Assembly: GCA_036495525.1 (NCBI GenBank)
Contig: DASXMR010000060.1
Coordinates: 76,481-140,480 of the forward strand
From: DASXMR01 sp036495525
GTDB lineage: Bacteria; Actinomycetota; Actinomycetes; Streptosporangiales; Streptosporangiaceae
Length of the DNA stretch: 64,000 nucleotides
Direction of reading: 5' to 3'
Shown here: positions 23,484 through 33,505 of the stretch, one piece after another
How the letters are laid out: every line of letters starts with the position of its first letter
How positions within the stretch are numbered: position 1 is the stretch's first letter
Program-made: the position numbers and the translations under genes
The notes under the pieces: generated by a model
Seen by the model: only the letters and a program-made list of their open reading frames with translations
Told to the model about the DNA's origin: nothing
The model's database searches: none

Positions 23484-24593
23484 GTGGCGCAGGTAGAGAT
23501 CGGCCGGGGGAAGAGCGGCAGGCGCGCGTACGCGCTCGAGGAGATCGGCATCGTGCCGTCCCGCCGGACCAGGCACCCGGAGGAAGTCTCCATCGCCTGG
23601 CAGATCGACGCGTACCGGTTCGAGCTCCCGCTGGTCGTCGCGCCCATGGACAGCGTCGTCTCGCCCGGTACGGCGATACAGATCGGGCAGCTCGGCGGGC
23701 TCGCCGTGCTGGACCTGGAGGGCCTGTGGACCCGGTACGAGGACCCTGAGCCGCTGCTCGCTGAGGTCAGCGAGCTCGGCGATGAGGCGGCAACCCGGCG
23801 CCTGCAGGAGATCTACGCCGCGCCGATCTCCGAGGACCTGATCGGCCGCCGGATCGAGCAGATCCGCTCCGCCGGTGTGACCATCGCAGCCCGGCTGTCA
23901 CCGCAGCGCACGATCAGGTTCCACAAGGCGGTGCTCGACGCGGGCGCCGACATCTTCGTGATCCGCGGCACCACGGTCTCCGCGGAGCACGTCTCAGGCC
24001 AGGCCGAGCCGCTCAACCTGAAGCAGTTCATCTACGAGCTCGACGTGCCGGTCATCGTCGGCGGCTGCGCCACTTACACCGCCGCGCTGCACCTGATGCG
24101 AACCGGCGCTGCCGGGGTGCTCGTCGGGTTCGGCGGCGGCTCGGGGCACACCACGGCAGCGGTGCTCGGCGTGGCCGTGCCGATGGCCACCGCGGTCGCC
24201 GACGTGGCTGCGGCCCGCCGGGAGTACCTGGACGAGTCCGGCGGCCGGTACGTGCACGTGATCGCCGACGGCGGCATGACCCGCAGCGGTGATATCGCCA
24301 AGGCGCTGGCCCTGGGCGCCGACGCGGTCATGGTTGGCTCGCCGTTCGCGCGCGCCGAGGAGGCGCCGGGCCGCGGGTACCACTGGGGCAGCGAGGCGCA
24401 CCACGCCGACCTGCCGCGCGGGGCCCGGGTTCGGGTCGGCACCATCGGCACGCTCGAGCAGATCGTGCACGGCCCGTCCACGGTCGCCGACGGCTCCATG
24501 AACCTGATGGGCGCGCTCCGCCGGACGATGGCGACCTCGGGGTACTCCGACCTGAAGGAATTCCAGCGCGTCGAGGTAGTGGCCACCGGCTAG
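23484..24593 (+). CDS. guaB3: GuaB3 family IMP dehydrogenase-related protein
   Basis: A 369-residue IMPDH/GMPR-barrel protein without CBS domains. It opens VEIGRGKSGRRAYALEEIGIVPSRRT and ends SMNLMGALRRTMATSGYSDLKEF, both standard for the actinobacterial GuaB3 family. At the place of the IMPDH catalytic cysteine loop it reads GFGGGSGHTTAAVLG, with no cysteine; other GuaB3 proteins I know also have an HTT rather than CTT here. Its role (an IMPDH-like or regulatory function) is unsettled. It is probably co-transcribed with guaB. Confidence 0.92.
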   Translation: MAQVEIGRGKSGRRAYALEEIGIVPSRRTRHPEEVSIAWQIDAYRFELPLVVAPMDSVVSPGTAIQIGQLGGLAVLDLEGLWTRYEDPEPLLAEVSELGDEAATRRLQEIYAAPISEDLIGRRIEQIRSAGVTIAARLSPQRTIRFHKAVLDAGADIFVIRGTTVSAEHVSGQAEPLNLKQFIYELDVPVIVGGCATYTAALHLMRTGAAGVLVGFGGGSGHTTAAVLGVAVPMATAVADVAAARREYLDESGGRYVHVIADGGMTRSGDIAKALALGADAVMVGSPFARAEEAPGRGYHWGSEAHHADLPRGARVRVGTIGTLEQIVHGPSTVADGSMNLMGALRRTMATSGYSDLKEFQRVEVVATG

Positions 24594-24673
24594 CACGCGC
24601 GCCGAACTGATCGCCGCGCCGGCCGCTGGCACTGGACGACTGCGCCCGGCCGGAGCCAGGTAGCGTTCAGACC

Positions 24674-26419
24674 GTGACTGCCGAACCGGGGGAATCCACC
24701 AGGCTGGGCCCGGACGAGCGTGCTGCCGCGCTGGCGGCGCTCGCGCGGGAAGAGCACGACGTCCTCGTGGTCGGCGGCGGTGTCGTCGGCGCCGGGGTGG
24801 CGCTCGACGCCGCGACCAGGGGGCTGAAGGTCGGCCTGGTCGAGGCCAGGGACTTCGGCTCAGGGACCTCGTCCCGGTCGAGCAAGCTCATCCACGGCGG
24901 GCTTCGGTACCTAGAGCAGCTGAACCTGCACCTGGTCAGGGAGGCGCTTGGCGAGCGCTCGCTGCTGCTGCAGCGGATCGCACCGCACCTGGTCCGGCCG
25001 GTGTCGTTCCTGTTCCCGTTCACCCACCACGTCTGGGAACGCGGCTATGTCGGCGCCGGCGTGACCGCCTACGACCTGCTCGGCTTTGCCCTCGGCCGGG
25101 CCAGGGGCCTGCCAGGGCACCGGCAGCTGACCAGGACGGCCGCGCTGCGGCTGGCCCCGGCGCTCAAACGATCCGCGCTGACCGGGGCGCTGGTGTACTG
25201 GGATGCCCAGGTGGACGACGCCAGGTACGTGCTGACGCTGGTCCGCACGGCGGCCGGGTTCGGTGCCAGGGCGGCGTCGCGTACCCAGGTCACCGGGTTC
25301 CTGCGCGAGGGCGAGCGAGTCACCGGGGTACGTGCCGTCGACCTGGAGACCGGCACCGCGCACGAGTTCCGCGCCCAGCAGGTGGTCAACGCGACTGGCG
25401 TGTGGACAGATGAGATCCAGGCCATGGTCGGCGGCCGCGGCTCGATCAACGTCCGCGCTTCCAAGGGCGTGCACCTGGTCGTGCCCAGGGACCGCATCCA
25501 GTCGAGCACCGGCATCATCCTGCGCACCCCGCTGAGCGTGCTGTTCGTGATCCCGTGGGGCCGGCACTGGATCATCGGCACTACCGACACCGACTGGTCG
25601 CTGTCGAAGGCCCACCCGGCGGCCAGCAGGACCGACATCGACTACGTGCTCGGCCAGCTCAACCGGATCCTCGCCGTCCCGCTGACGCGGGACGACGTGG
25701 AGGGCGTGTACGCGGGCCTGCGGCCGCTGCTGGCAGGCGAGTCCGACGAGACCTCGAAGCTGTCGCGTGAGCACACGGTCGCGCATCCGGTTCCCGGCCT
25801 GGTCATGATCGCCGGCGGCAAGTACACCACCTACCGGCTGATGGCGAGGGATGCCGTCGACGCCGTCGCGCACGGCCTGGACGGCCGGGTCGCGCCGTCC
25901 TGCACCGACGTGATCCCGCTGGCCGGCGCGGACGGCTACCAGGCACTGTGGAACTCGCGCTACGCGATAGCCCGTTCCAGCGGGCTACACGTGGCGCGCA
26001 TCGAGCACCTGCTGCAGCGCTACGGCACGCTCAGCGGCGAAGTGCTCGCGCTCATCGCCGCCGAGCCTGGCCTGGGCAGGCCGCTGGCCGGAGCGGACGA
26101 CTACCTGCGGGCCGAGGTGGTCTACGCGGCCTCGCACGAGGGCGCGCGGCATATCGACGACGCGCTGACCCGCCGGACGCACGTGGCGATCGAGACCTGG
26201 GACCGCGGCCTGTCGGTAGCCGCGGAGGCGGCAGAGCTGATGGCCGGGCCGCTGCGGTGGAAGTCCCGTCAGGTAGCCAGGGAGCTGGAGAATTACCGGG
26301 CGCGGGTGGCCGCCGAGCGGGCGTCTCAGGACGCGGCCAGCGATCAGGACGCGGACGCGATCAGGCTGGGCGCTCCCGAGATCGTCCCCGTGCTCAGCAA
26401 CAGCGTCGCTGCCCGCTGA
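24674..26419 (+). CDS. glpD: Aerobic glycerol-3-phosphate dehydrogenase
   Basis: FAD enzyme that oxidises glycerol 3-phosphate to dihydroxyacetone phosphate and passes electrons to quinone at the membrane. 581 residues from GTG 24674. The dinucleotide loop VVGGGVVGAGVALDAATRG is at about residues 32-50; GSGTSSRSSKLIHGGLRYLEQ and IPWGRHWIIGTTDTDW are family signatures, and the C-terminal DAO_C domain is complete. Typical position behind guaB3 in actinobacteria. No glpF or glpK neighbour. Confidence 0.94.
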   Translation: MTAEPGESTRLGPDERAAALAALAREEHDVLVVGGGVVGAGVALDAATRGLKVGLVEARDFGSGTSSRSSKLIHGGLRYLEQLNLHLVREALGERSLLLQRIAPHLVRPVSFLFPFTHHVWERGYVGAGVTAYDLLGFALGRARGLPGHRQLTRTAALRLAPALKRSALTGALVYWDAQVDDARYVLTLVRTAAGFGARAASRTQVTGFLREGERVTGVRAVDLETGTAHEFRAQQVVNATGVWTDEIQAMVGGRGSINVRASKGVHLVVPRDRIQSSTGIILRTPLSVLFVIPWGRHWIIGTTDTDWSLSKAHPAASRTDIDYVLGQLNRILAVPLTRDDVEGVYAGLRPLLAGESDETSKLSREHTVAHPVPGLVMIAGGKYTTYRLMARDAVDAVAHGLDGRVAPSCTDVIPLAGADGYQALWNSRYAIARSSGLHVARIEHLLQRYGTLSGEVLALIAAEPGLGRPLAGADDYLRAEVVYAASHEGARHIDDALTRRTHVAIETWDRGLSVAAEAAELMAGPLRWKSRQVARELENYRARVAAERASQDAASDQDADAIRLGAPEIVPVLSNSVAAR

Positions 26420-26477
26420 GCTGCGGGCATCAGCCCGGCACGCGAGTCCTGCCTCGGCGCCGGGGGCGGTGCGGCAG

Positions 26478-27950
26478 TCACGGGTCTCGGTCTCGGCGCT
26501 GGCCAGTGCTACCCGGCGATCGGAGCCCGGCGATCGGAGCCTTCCCGGGGGAGGCCGGCGATCGGAGCCCGGCCAGCGGAGCCCGGCCAGCCTGGGGCCA
26601 GTTCGCCGTCGCGGTGTCGCTGGTGGCGCTGACAGTTGCCGCCGGGCGGTGCCGCGGCAGCGTCCGCCGGGCAAGCGAGCCGTCCCGGCCGGCCGGGACG
26701 GCCTGGCTGGCCGCGTGGTGGCGGGGCTGCGGCTGGCGTGGCTGCTCGCAGCGCAGCAGTCGCCGCGCGCGCAGGGCGACCTCCAGCTCGAAGCGCGCCT
26801 CGGACTCCAGCAGCTCGGTGCCGAACATCTCCCTGATCTGCCGCAGCCGATACCTGATCGTCTGCGGGTGCACGTGCAGCTGGCGCGCGGTCTCTTTCGC
26901 GTTTCCGCCGCTCTGCAGCCAGCAGAGCAGAGTCTCGGCCGTGGTTTCCCGCTGCGCGGGGCGCAGCCGGGTCAGCGGGCTGAGCCGGGCCGCGCTCGTC
27001 ACCCGCAGCAGTTCCTCGTCAGCGAGCAGCAGCAAGGCCGGCACATTGTCAGCGCACCTGATCAGGCCGTGGTCCGCCGCGACGATGCCGCGGCAGCCAA
27101 GGGCAAGCGCCTGCCGTGCCCAGCGCAGCGAGCTGCTGGCAGCGGCCAGCGGCACGGCCGGGCCCAGCGCCGCCAGCCGCCCGCGCAGGCACCCGGCGAT
27201 CAGCTCGGCGCGGCCAGGTCCTTCCGGGTCGGGCACCACGGCGTATGGCTCAGGGCCCGACAGGTCGGCGAGGAATTCAGCGGGCAGTGCGCTGAGCGGG
27301 CCGGCCTGCTGACCCGCGGTGCCGAGCGCCGCGATGGCGACCTTTCGCGGCAGCTGCCAGCCGCACTCGCGAGCCAGGCCGGCGACAGCCGCGGCCGGGC
27401 CCGGCGGATCAGCGACGATAAGCCCGGCCAGGTCCTGCCGCCGGCAGCGCGCCTGACCCGCAGCTGCTGCCCGTGCTAATGCGGCGCCCTCCGCGCATGC
27501 CGCCGCCAGCTCGTCGAGGTACAGGAATATCGCCTCACCCAGCCGGGCCGGCACGTCAGCGCCGAGGCTGCTCCATTCCACCCGCTCGTGCAGCGCTCGC
27601 CAGGCGACCCTGGCGCCCACCCGGAAGGCCGCCTGGACCGATTCCACGTCAAGGCCGGCGGCTGCCTGCTCTCGGCCGATGCCGCGGAAGAACTCGGTGA
27701 TCTCCAGCCGCGGCAGCTCCGGGTCGGCGATCCGCCAGACGAAGTGCCGCACCGCCTGCAGCACGGCCTCGCGCAGGCAGTGCTCCGAGGTGCCGGAACC
27801 GGTGGCACCCGACTCCCCGAACGCGGGCACCTCGCGGCGGATGGCGAAGGTCATCTGGTCGGCGGTGCTGCGCATCAGGGGCAGCATCGGCTCGGCGGCC
27901 TCAGGCGGCACCCCCGGCCAGGCCGTGATGACCTCAGCCACTCCCTGCAC
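26478..27950 (-). CDS. PucR/CdaR-type helix-turn-helix regulator with repeat-derived tail
   Basis: A 490-residue regulator. A helical N-terminal sensor region (ITEFFRGIGREQAAAGLDVESVQAAFRVGARVAW) resembles the RsbT/GGDEF-like sensor part of CdaR-type proteins. The C-terminal HTH is LQSGGNAKETARQLHVHPQTIRYRLRQIREMFG (residues about 344-376). After residue ~400 comes an ~85-residue Arg/Pro/Ala tail that contains the repeated motif AGLRSP; its DNA is a short tandem repeat, so the normal stop has probably been lost or moved. It is convergent with glpD (58 bases). Target unknown; the gap above its start (27951-28308) is a likely site of autoregulation. Confidence 0.85.
   Translation of the reverse strand: MQGVAEVITAWPGVPPEAAEPMLPLMRSTADQMTFAIRREVPAFGESGATGSGTSEHCLREAVLQAVRHFVWRIADPELPRLEITEFFRGIGREQAAAGLDVESVQAAFRVGARVAWRALHERVEWSSLGADVPARLGEAIFLYLDELAAACAEGAALARAAAAGQARCRRQDLAGLIVADPPGPAAAVAGLARECGWQLPRKVAIAALGTAGQQAGPLSALPAEFLADLSGPEPYAVVPDPEGPGRAELIAGCLRGRLAALGPAVPLAAASSSLRWARQALALGCRGIVAADHGLIRCADNVPALLLLADEELLRVTSAARLSPLTRLRPAQRETTAETLLCWLQSGGNAKETARQLHVHPQTIRYRLRQIREMFGTELLESEARFELEVALRARRLLRCEQPRQPQPRHHAASQAVPAGRDGSLARRTLPRHRPAATVSATSDTATANWPQAGRAPLAGLRSPASPGKAPIAGLRSPGSTGQRRDRDP
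26513..26583. repeat. 14-bp tandem repeat CCGGCGATCGGAGCC
   Basis: Exact copies at 26513-26527, 26527-26541 and 26555-26569, and a two-mismatch copy at 26569-26583; spacing is 14, 28 and 14 bases. It encodes the end of the PucR/CdaR-type protein. Because 14 is not a multiple of three, successive copies are read in different frames. Confidence 0.85.
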
Positions 27951-28308
27951 GCTGCCTCACCTCGCCAGCACGGCCGCTGGCCGCGCATCTCGTTGCCGGA
28001 GCTTAACGGCCCAGGCCAAATAAATGTACACGCATAGTGCAAAGAGTTGAAGCGGGGTGCGCGGCGAACGGGCGGCAGGTCAGCGCCCTGCGGCCGTCCG
28101 CCGATAACAAACCGCGCAGCGGCGGTGCTGACGCGGGTGAGCAGAATGCCGCGGAATGGCGAGGTTGAATCGGCATGTCCAAGGACCGCGGACGTTCCCG
28201 GTCCGCCCTGGAGAACCATGCCGCTGTGCCGTTATCCGCGATTTCCGCTGAGCGCCATGCTGGGCGCCGCCACCGAGCGCGGATCCGCGCCTGGCGCTGG
28301 CGTGCCCG
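27951..28308. other. Gene-free stretch upstream of PucR/CdaR-type gene
   Basis: No convincing gene here. Bases about 28013-28045 are AT-rich, with a TGTACA palindrome, and probably hold the promoter of the minus-strand regulator. The rest is GC-rich with open frames in several phases and no family similarity, and leads into a lipase remnant. Confidence 0.45.
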
Positions 28309-28581
28309 ATGGTGTGCGGCGCGGCCGGGTCTGGCGTCGCGCGGCCGAGCGCCGTGGTGACGCCGTTTACCAACGCCTTCCTGCCGGCCGCGCCCAACGT
28401 CACCAACATCACCGTGAGCCAGCAGTGCCCGCAGGACAGCACGGATCACCTCGAGATCGCCTACGACCCGGTCAGCCTGGCCGACATGCTCAACGCCCTC
28501 GACCCTGGTCAGCCCGTTCAGGTGCCGTGCCTGACGGTGCGGGCGATCACTGGCCCGGCCGGCCCCGTGCCGTCCTTCTAG
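28309..28581 (+). pseudogene. Remnant of a secreted lipase (C-terminal piece)
   Basis: The frame encodes 90 residues. From about 28351 it reads VVTPFTNAFLPAAPNVTNITVSQQCPQDSTDHLEIAYDPVSLADMLNALDP, split here only by description: these blocks match the C-terminal end of actinobacterial secreted lipases (Lipase_2/EstA type), where the acid of the triad precedes VVTP and the triad histidine sits in DHLEIAYDP. The acid position (normally DEVV) reads SAVV, and the core with the GHSxG nucleophile is absent; the upstream frame is closed by a stop near 28249. I read it as the decayed 3' end of a deleted gene. A small secreted protein is the alternative, but no signal peptide is convincing. Confidence 0.6.
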
Positions 28582-28735
28582 CTCGCTCGCCACGCCAGCC
28601 CGGCTGCGCGAGCGGCTGGCGGCGCGGCCGCTCACGCGCGCTGCCGCGCCGCGGCTGCCGCACGCTACCAGGCAGCTACCCCAGACCGGCCCTGTGCCGG
28701 GCAGCCGGGTGCGGGCCGCAACTAGAATTCCGCGC

Positions 28736-29740
28736 ATGCCTCGTCCCCGCGTCTTCTCCGGCATCCAGCCGACGGCCGATTCGTTCCACCTGGGTAATTA
28801 CCTGGGCGCGCTGCGGCAGTGGGTGGCCTTGCAGGAAAGCCACGACGCCATCTACTGCGTCGTCGACCTGCACGCGATCACGCTCCCGCAGAACCCGGAC
28901 GACCTGCGCCGGCGCAGCCGGATCGCGGCCGCTCAGCTGCTTGCGGCCGGGCTCGACCCGCAGCGCTGCATCGTCTTCGTGCAGAGCCAGGTGGGCGAGC
29001 ACGCGGAGCTGACCTGGGTGCTGAACTGCATCACCGGGTTCGGCGAGGCGAGCCGGATGGTTCAGTTCAAGGACAAGTCGGTGAAGTCGGGTGCCGAGGC
29101 GGCGAGCGTCGGGCTGTTCACCTACCCGATCCTGCAGGCCGCCGACATCCTGCTGTACGACACCGATCAGGTGCCGGTCGGCGAGGACCAGCGGCAGCAC
29201 CTGGAGCTCACCAGGGACCTGGCGCAGCGCTTCAACCACCGGTTCGGGCAGACGCTCGTGGTGCCCATGCCGTACATCCTGGCCGACGTCGCCAAGATCA
29301 CTGACCTGCAGGACCCGGCGGTCAAGATGAGCAAGTCCACGTCCTCGCCCCAGGGCATCGTGGACGTGCTCGAGGACCCGGCGTCGATCCGCCGCAAGAT
29401 CGCCAGGGCGGTAACCGACACCGGTGACGAGATCCGGGCCGACGAGGAAGCCAAGCCGGGCGTCACGAACCTGCTGCGGATCTACTCGGCGCTATCCGGC
29501 GAGAAGGTGACCGCGCTGGAGGAGCGCTACGCGGGCGCAGGCTACGGCAAGTTCAAGAAGGAGCTGGCCGAGCTCGTGGTCGCCGAGTTCGCTCCGATCC
29601 GGGAGCGGACCGAGCAGCTGCTGTCCAGCGAGGCCGAGCTGGACGCGATCCTGGCCGACGGAGCATGCCGGGCGCGCAAGATCGCCAGCGCTAACATGGC
29701 CACGATCCGCGAGCGGGTCGGCTTCCTCCAGGCCCGCTGA
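28736..29740 (+). CDS. trpS: Tryptophanyl-tRNA synthetase
   Basis: Class I aminoacyl-tRNA synthetase charging tRNA-Trp. Start at ATG 28736, MPRPRVFSGIQPTADSFHLGN; 334 residues. The HIGH-type motif is FHLGNYLGA and the KMSKS motif is literally KMSKS in PAVKMSKSTSS. GVTNLLRIYSALSG and the C-terminal helical block are normal. It stands alone between unrelated genes. Confidence 0.95.
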   Translation: MPRPRVFSGIQPTADSFHLGNYLGALRQWVALQESHDAIYCVVDLHAITLPQNPDDLRRRSRIAAAQLLAAGLDPQRCIVFVQSQVGEHAELTWVLNCITGFGEASRMVQFKDKSVKSGAEAASVGLFTYPILQAADILLYDTDQVPVGEDQRQHLELTRDLAQRFNHRFGQTLVVPMPYILADVAKITDLQDPAVKMSKSTSSPQGIVDVLEDPASIRRKIARAVTDTGDEIRADEEAKPGVTNLLRIYSALSGEKVTALEERYAGAGYGKFKKELAELVVAEFAPIRERTEQLLSSEAELDAILADGACRARKIASANMATIRERVGFLQAR

Positions 29741-29932
29741 GCCCACCCGCCACCGCACCGCCTAGCAAGCGCTGATCGCTGCCCGGCGCGTCCGAATGCG
29801 GTAGGAGCTGTGCTGAGCATGATCCGGTAAGAAAAAGTGAGCTCCAGCAGCGGAAATCCTTCAAGATCTTCGTCAACGGGGTCATCGCCGGGTGCCATGG
29901 CCGGGTGGGTTCGCGAGCCCTGGGCGGGATGG

Positions 29933-31219
29933 TCAGCTGGGGCGGTGCCGGCCGTGACTGGTGCGCCCTCTGGTGCGGGTGAGGCCGCCTAGGCCGATCA
30001 GCGCCGCGCCTGCCGCGCCGATGCCGATGGCCAGGCCGAGGGACGGGCCGCCACCCGTCGCGGCGCTCGCAGGTTCGGCTTGCTTCGCGCCGGGCCCGGC
30101 AGAACCGGCAGGCCGGCTGCTCGCCGGGGTATCGTCGGCCGTCATGCGCAGCGGCGGCACCAGGGTGCCGACCGGCTGAGCCTTGCCCGACATCGCGAAA
30201 CCCCAGTCGAGCAGGCGCTCTCCGGACCGGATCTCCTTCAGCGCGGTGCAGTGCAGCACGGTGACGAGGAGCGTGACACCGTCGCGCCTGGCCATCCCGA
30301 TGTAGGTCGCCTCGGACGAGACCGTCCAGCCGATCTTGCCGCCCAGCCCGCCCCGGTAGTGCGTCAGCAGCGAGTTCTGGTTCACCAGCGTCTCCCTCTT
30401 GCGCGGCTTGACCGGGAACGGTGCAGTCACGGCCGAGTCGTACTTCATGAACTCGGGCATCGCGAGGGCCTGGCGGGCGATCAGGGCCTCGTCGTAGGCC
30501 GACACCACCTGGCCGTTGGCCGGCAGGCCGTTGGGTTGCTTGGCCACCACGTCGTAGGCCTGCAGATGGTGCGCCTCCGCATTGATCAGCGCCATGCCCC
30601 TGGCCAGCGAGCCGGTCGCCTGGGTGAGCGCGATCGCCGCGTCGTTGGCCGATATCAGCAGCAGCGCCGAGAACAGGCTGGACACCTTGTACTGGCGTCC
30701 GGCGGTCAGGCCGACGTCCGTCGGCTCGACTGAGGCCGCGACCCTGGTGGCGGTCACCATCGCGTCCGGATTCAGCCGCGGGATCAGCGTGATCGCGGTG
30801 AGCACCTTCAGCGTGCTGGCCGGGCCGAACAGGCCATGCGGGTCCTTGGCCGCCAGTACCTGGCCGGTGCGGGCATTCGCGATCACGTACGCCGACGCCG
30901 GTACCTTCGGCAGCCGGGGCGAGTGCCGCGACGGGTAGTGCACGACCACGCCCTGGCCGGCCATCAGCTGCCCGCCGACCCGGCGCTTGGCAGCCGCCGA
31001 GAGGCCGGCCGAGGCCGCGCTGGTCGTGGTCGCCGCACCAGCCGCAGCTGAGCTGTGGTCATCCGCTAGTGCGGCGCGCGGCGCGCGGGCAGGGTGCTGG
31101 CCGTGACTGGCCTGGTTGTGACTGGCCGGGTCATGGCTGCCAGCAGGCCCGAGCCCGGTCAGCGCGGCGACGGCAGCCGTCCCGGCGAGGACTGCCGCGC
31201 TCAGCGCCCGGCGGTGCAT
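29933..31219 (-). CDS. D-alanyl-D-alanine carboxypeptidase (PBP5-type, S11)
   Basis: Penicillin-binding DD-carboxypeptidase trimming peptidoglycan pentapeptides outside the membrane. 428 residues: signal peptide 1-22 (ALSAAVLAGTAAVAALTGLG), a His/Ala/Ser-rich linker to ~100, then the S11 domain with STLK (Ser135-Lys138), SAN (190-192) and KIG (295-297) in place of the usual KTG. The C-terminus has a Gly/Ala-rich membrane helix (LGLAIGIGAAGAALIGLGGL) followed by arginines, the anchor typical of actinobacterial DacA proteins. The gap downstream to trpS (29741-29932) shows no gene. Confidence 0.92.
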   Translation of the reverse strand: MHRRALSAAVLAGTAAVAALTGLGPAGSHDPASHNQASHGQHPARAPRAALADDHSSAAAGAATTTSAASAGLSAAAKRRVGGQLMAGQGVVVHYPSRHSPRLPKVPASAYVIANARTGQVLAAKDPHGLFGPASTLKVLTAITLIPRLNPDAMVTATRVAASVEPTDVGLTAGRQYKVSSLFSALLLISANDAAIALTQATGSLARGMALINAEAHHLQAYDVVAKQPNGLPANGQVVSAYDEALIARQALAMPEFMKYDSAVTAPFPVKPRKRETLVNQNSLLTHYRGGLGGKIGWTVSSEATYIGMARRDGVTLLVTVLHCTALKEIRSGERLLDWGFAMSGKAQPVGTLVPPLRMTADDTPASSRPAGSAGPGAKQAEPASAATGGGPSLGLAIGIGAAGAALIGLGGLTRTRGRTSHGRHRPS

Positions 31220-31809
31220 GCGCTGGCCCCCCGACCGGCCGGCCGCTGGCCTGACCTGAGTGACAACAACTTCTTCTGCCCGATAAGTACAAATTCAGCA
31301 GCCTATGTGCATCATTGACTGCTGTCACCCGCTCTGACGATCCCCGCTGGCACCGGCCTGCACACCTGCCACAATCCGGGCCGCATCAGCAAGGATCACC
31401 ATGACCAGGGCTGGAGACTGGCAAAGGCGGCCTCGCCAGGCCATCAAAGATGCGTGCGCGTGCCGAACCCGCCAGGGCAAGGCTCCTGCCAGGTAAAGCG
31501 CCGCCGGGCACGCCATCGATTCCGCTAGCAGCCAACTCGGGCCGCCAGCAGCGACACCAAGGGTGTCATGGTGCGGCTCTAGCAGCAGCACGGTTCCCCC
31601 GCGCCGGCACCCCGTCGCGCCGGCGGCCCCCGCGCCGGCACCCCTCCCGCCGGCGACCCCCGCGCCGGCAACCCCCCGTCGGCGACCCCGCGGGCCGGCG
31701 ACCCAGGCCGGCTGGCGGCGCAGGCCGGCTGGCGCGTTCTGGCGTGAGCGACGCGGATCACAGCGGCCGGGGGCGGCGTGGGGCGGCCTGGCCGCCGTAA
31801 TCTGGGCAC
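31220..31809. other. Gap between DD-carboxypeptidase and mutase genes
   Basis: 590 bases without a supported gene. Bases 31255-31320 are AT-rich and should hold the promoter of the minus-strand carboxypeptidase gene. From 31596 a GC-rich minisatellite begins. Short frames exist on both strands but show no ribosome site or family pattern. Confidence 0.5.
31596..31674. repeat. GC-rich ~30-bp tandem repeat
   Basis: CCCCCGCGCCGGCA starts at 31596, 31627 and 31657, followed by related but diverging C/G-rich spacers; the pattern fades into GGCGACCC and CAGGCCGGCTGGC words up to about 31735. Three units, period 30-31. It lies upstream of the mutase gene and is noncoding. Confidence 0.7.
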
Positions 31810-33390
<1,581 letters not shown>

Positions 33391-33505
33391 CCTGCGCCTT
33401 CCTGGCCAATTCGGGGCTGATCGAGCCGCCGGAAACGTGTACAAAAGCAGAAGGAGCACGCGCTGCGGCTAACCGGACGCCGCGCATCACGCGCAGGGAG
33501 TTTGT

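Noticed and set aside
28003..29012. Long frames on both strands (28003-28764 minus, 28047-29012 plus) around the lipase remnant
   Set aside because: They cross the trpS start and noncoding DNA, lack ribosome sites and family pattern, and are Arg/Ala-rich like shadow frames.
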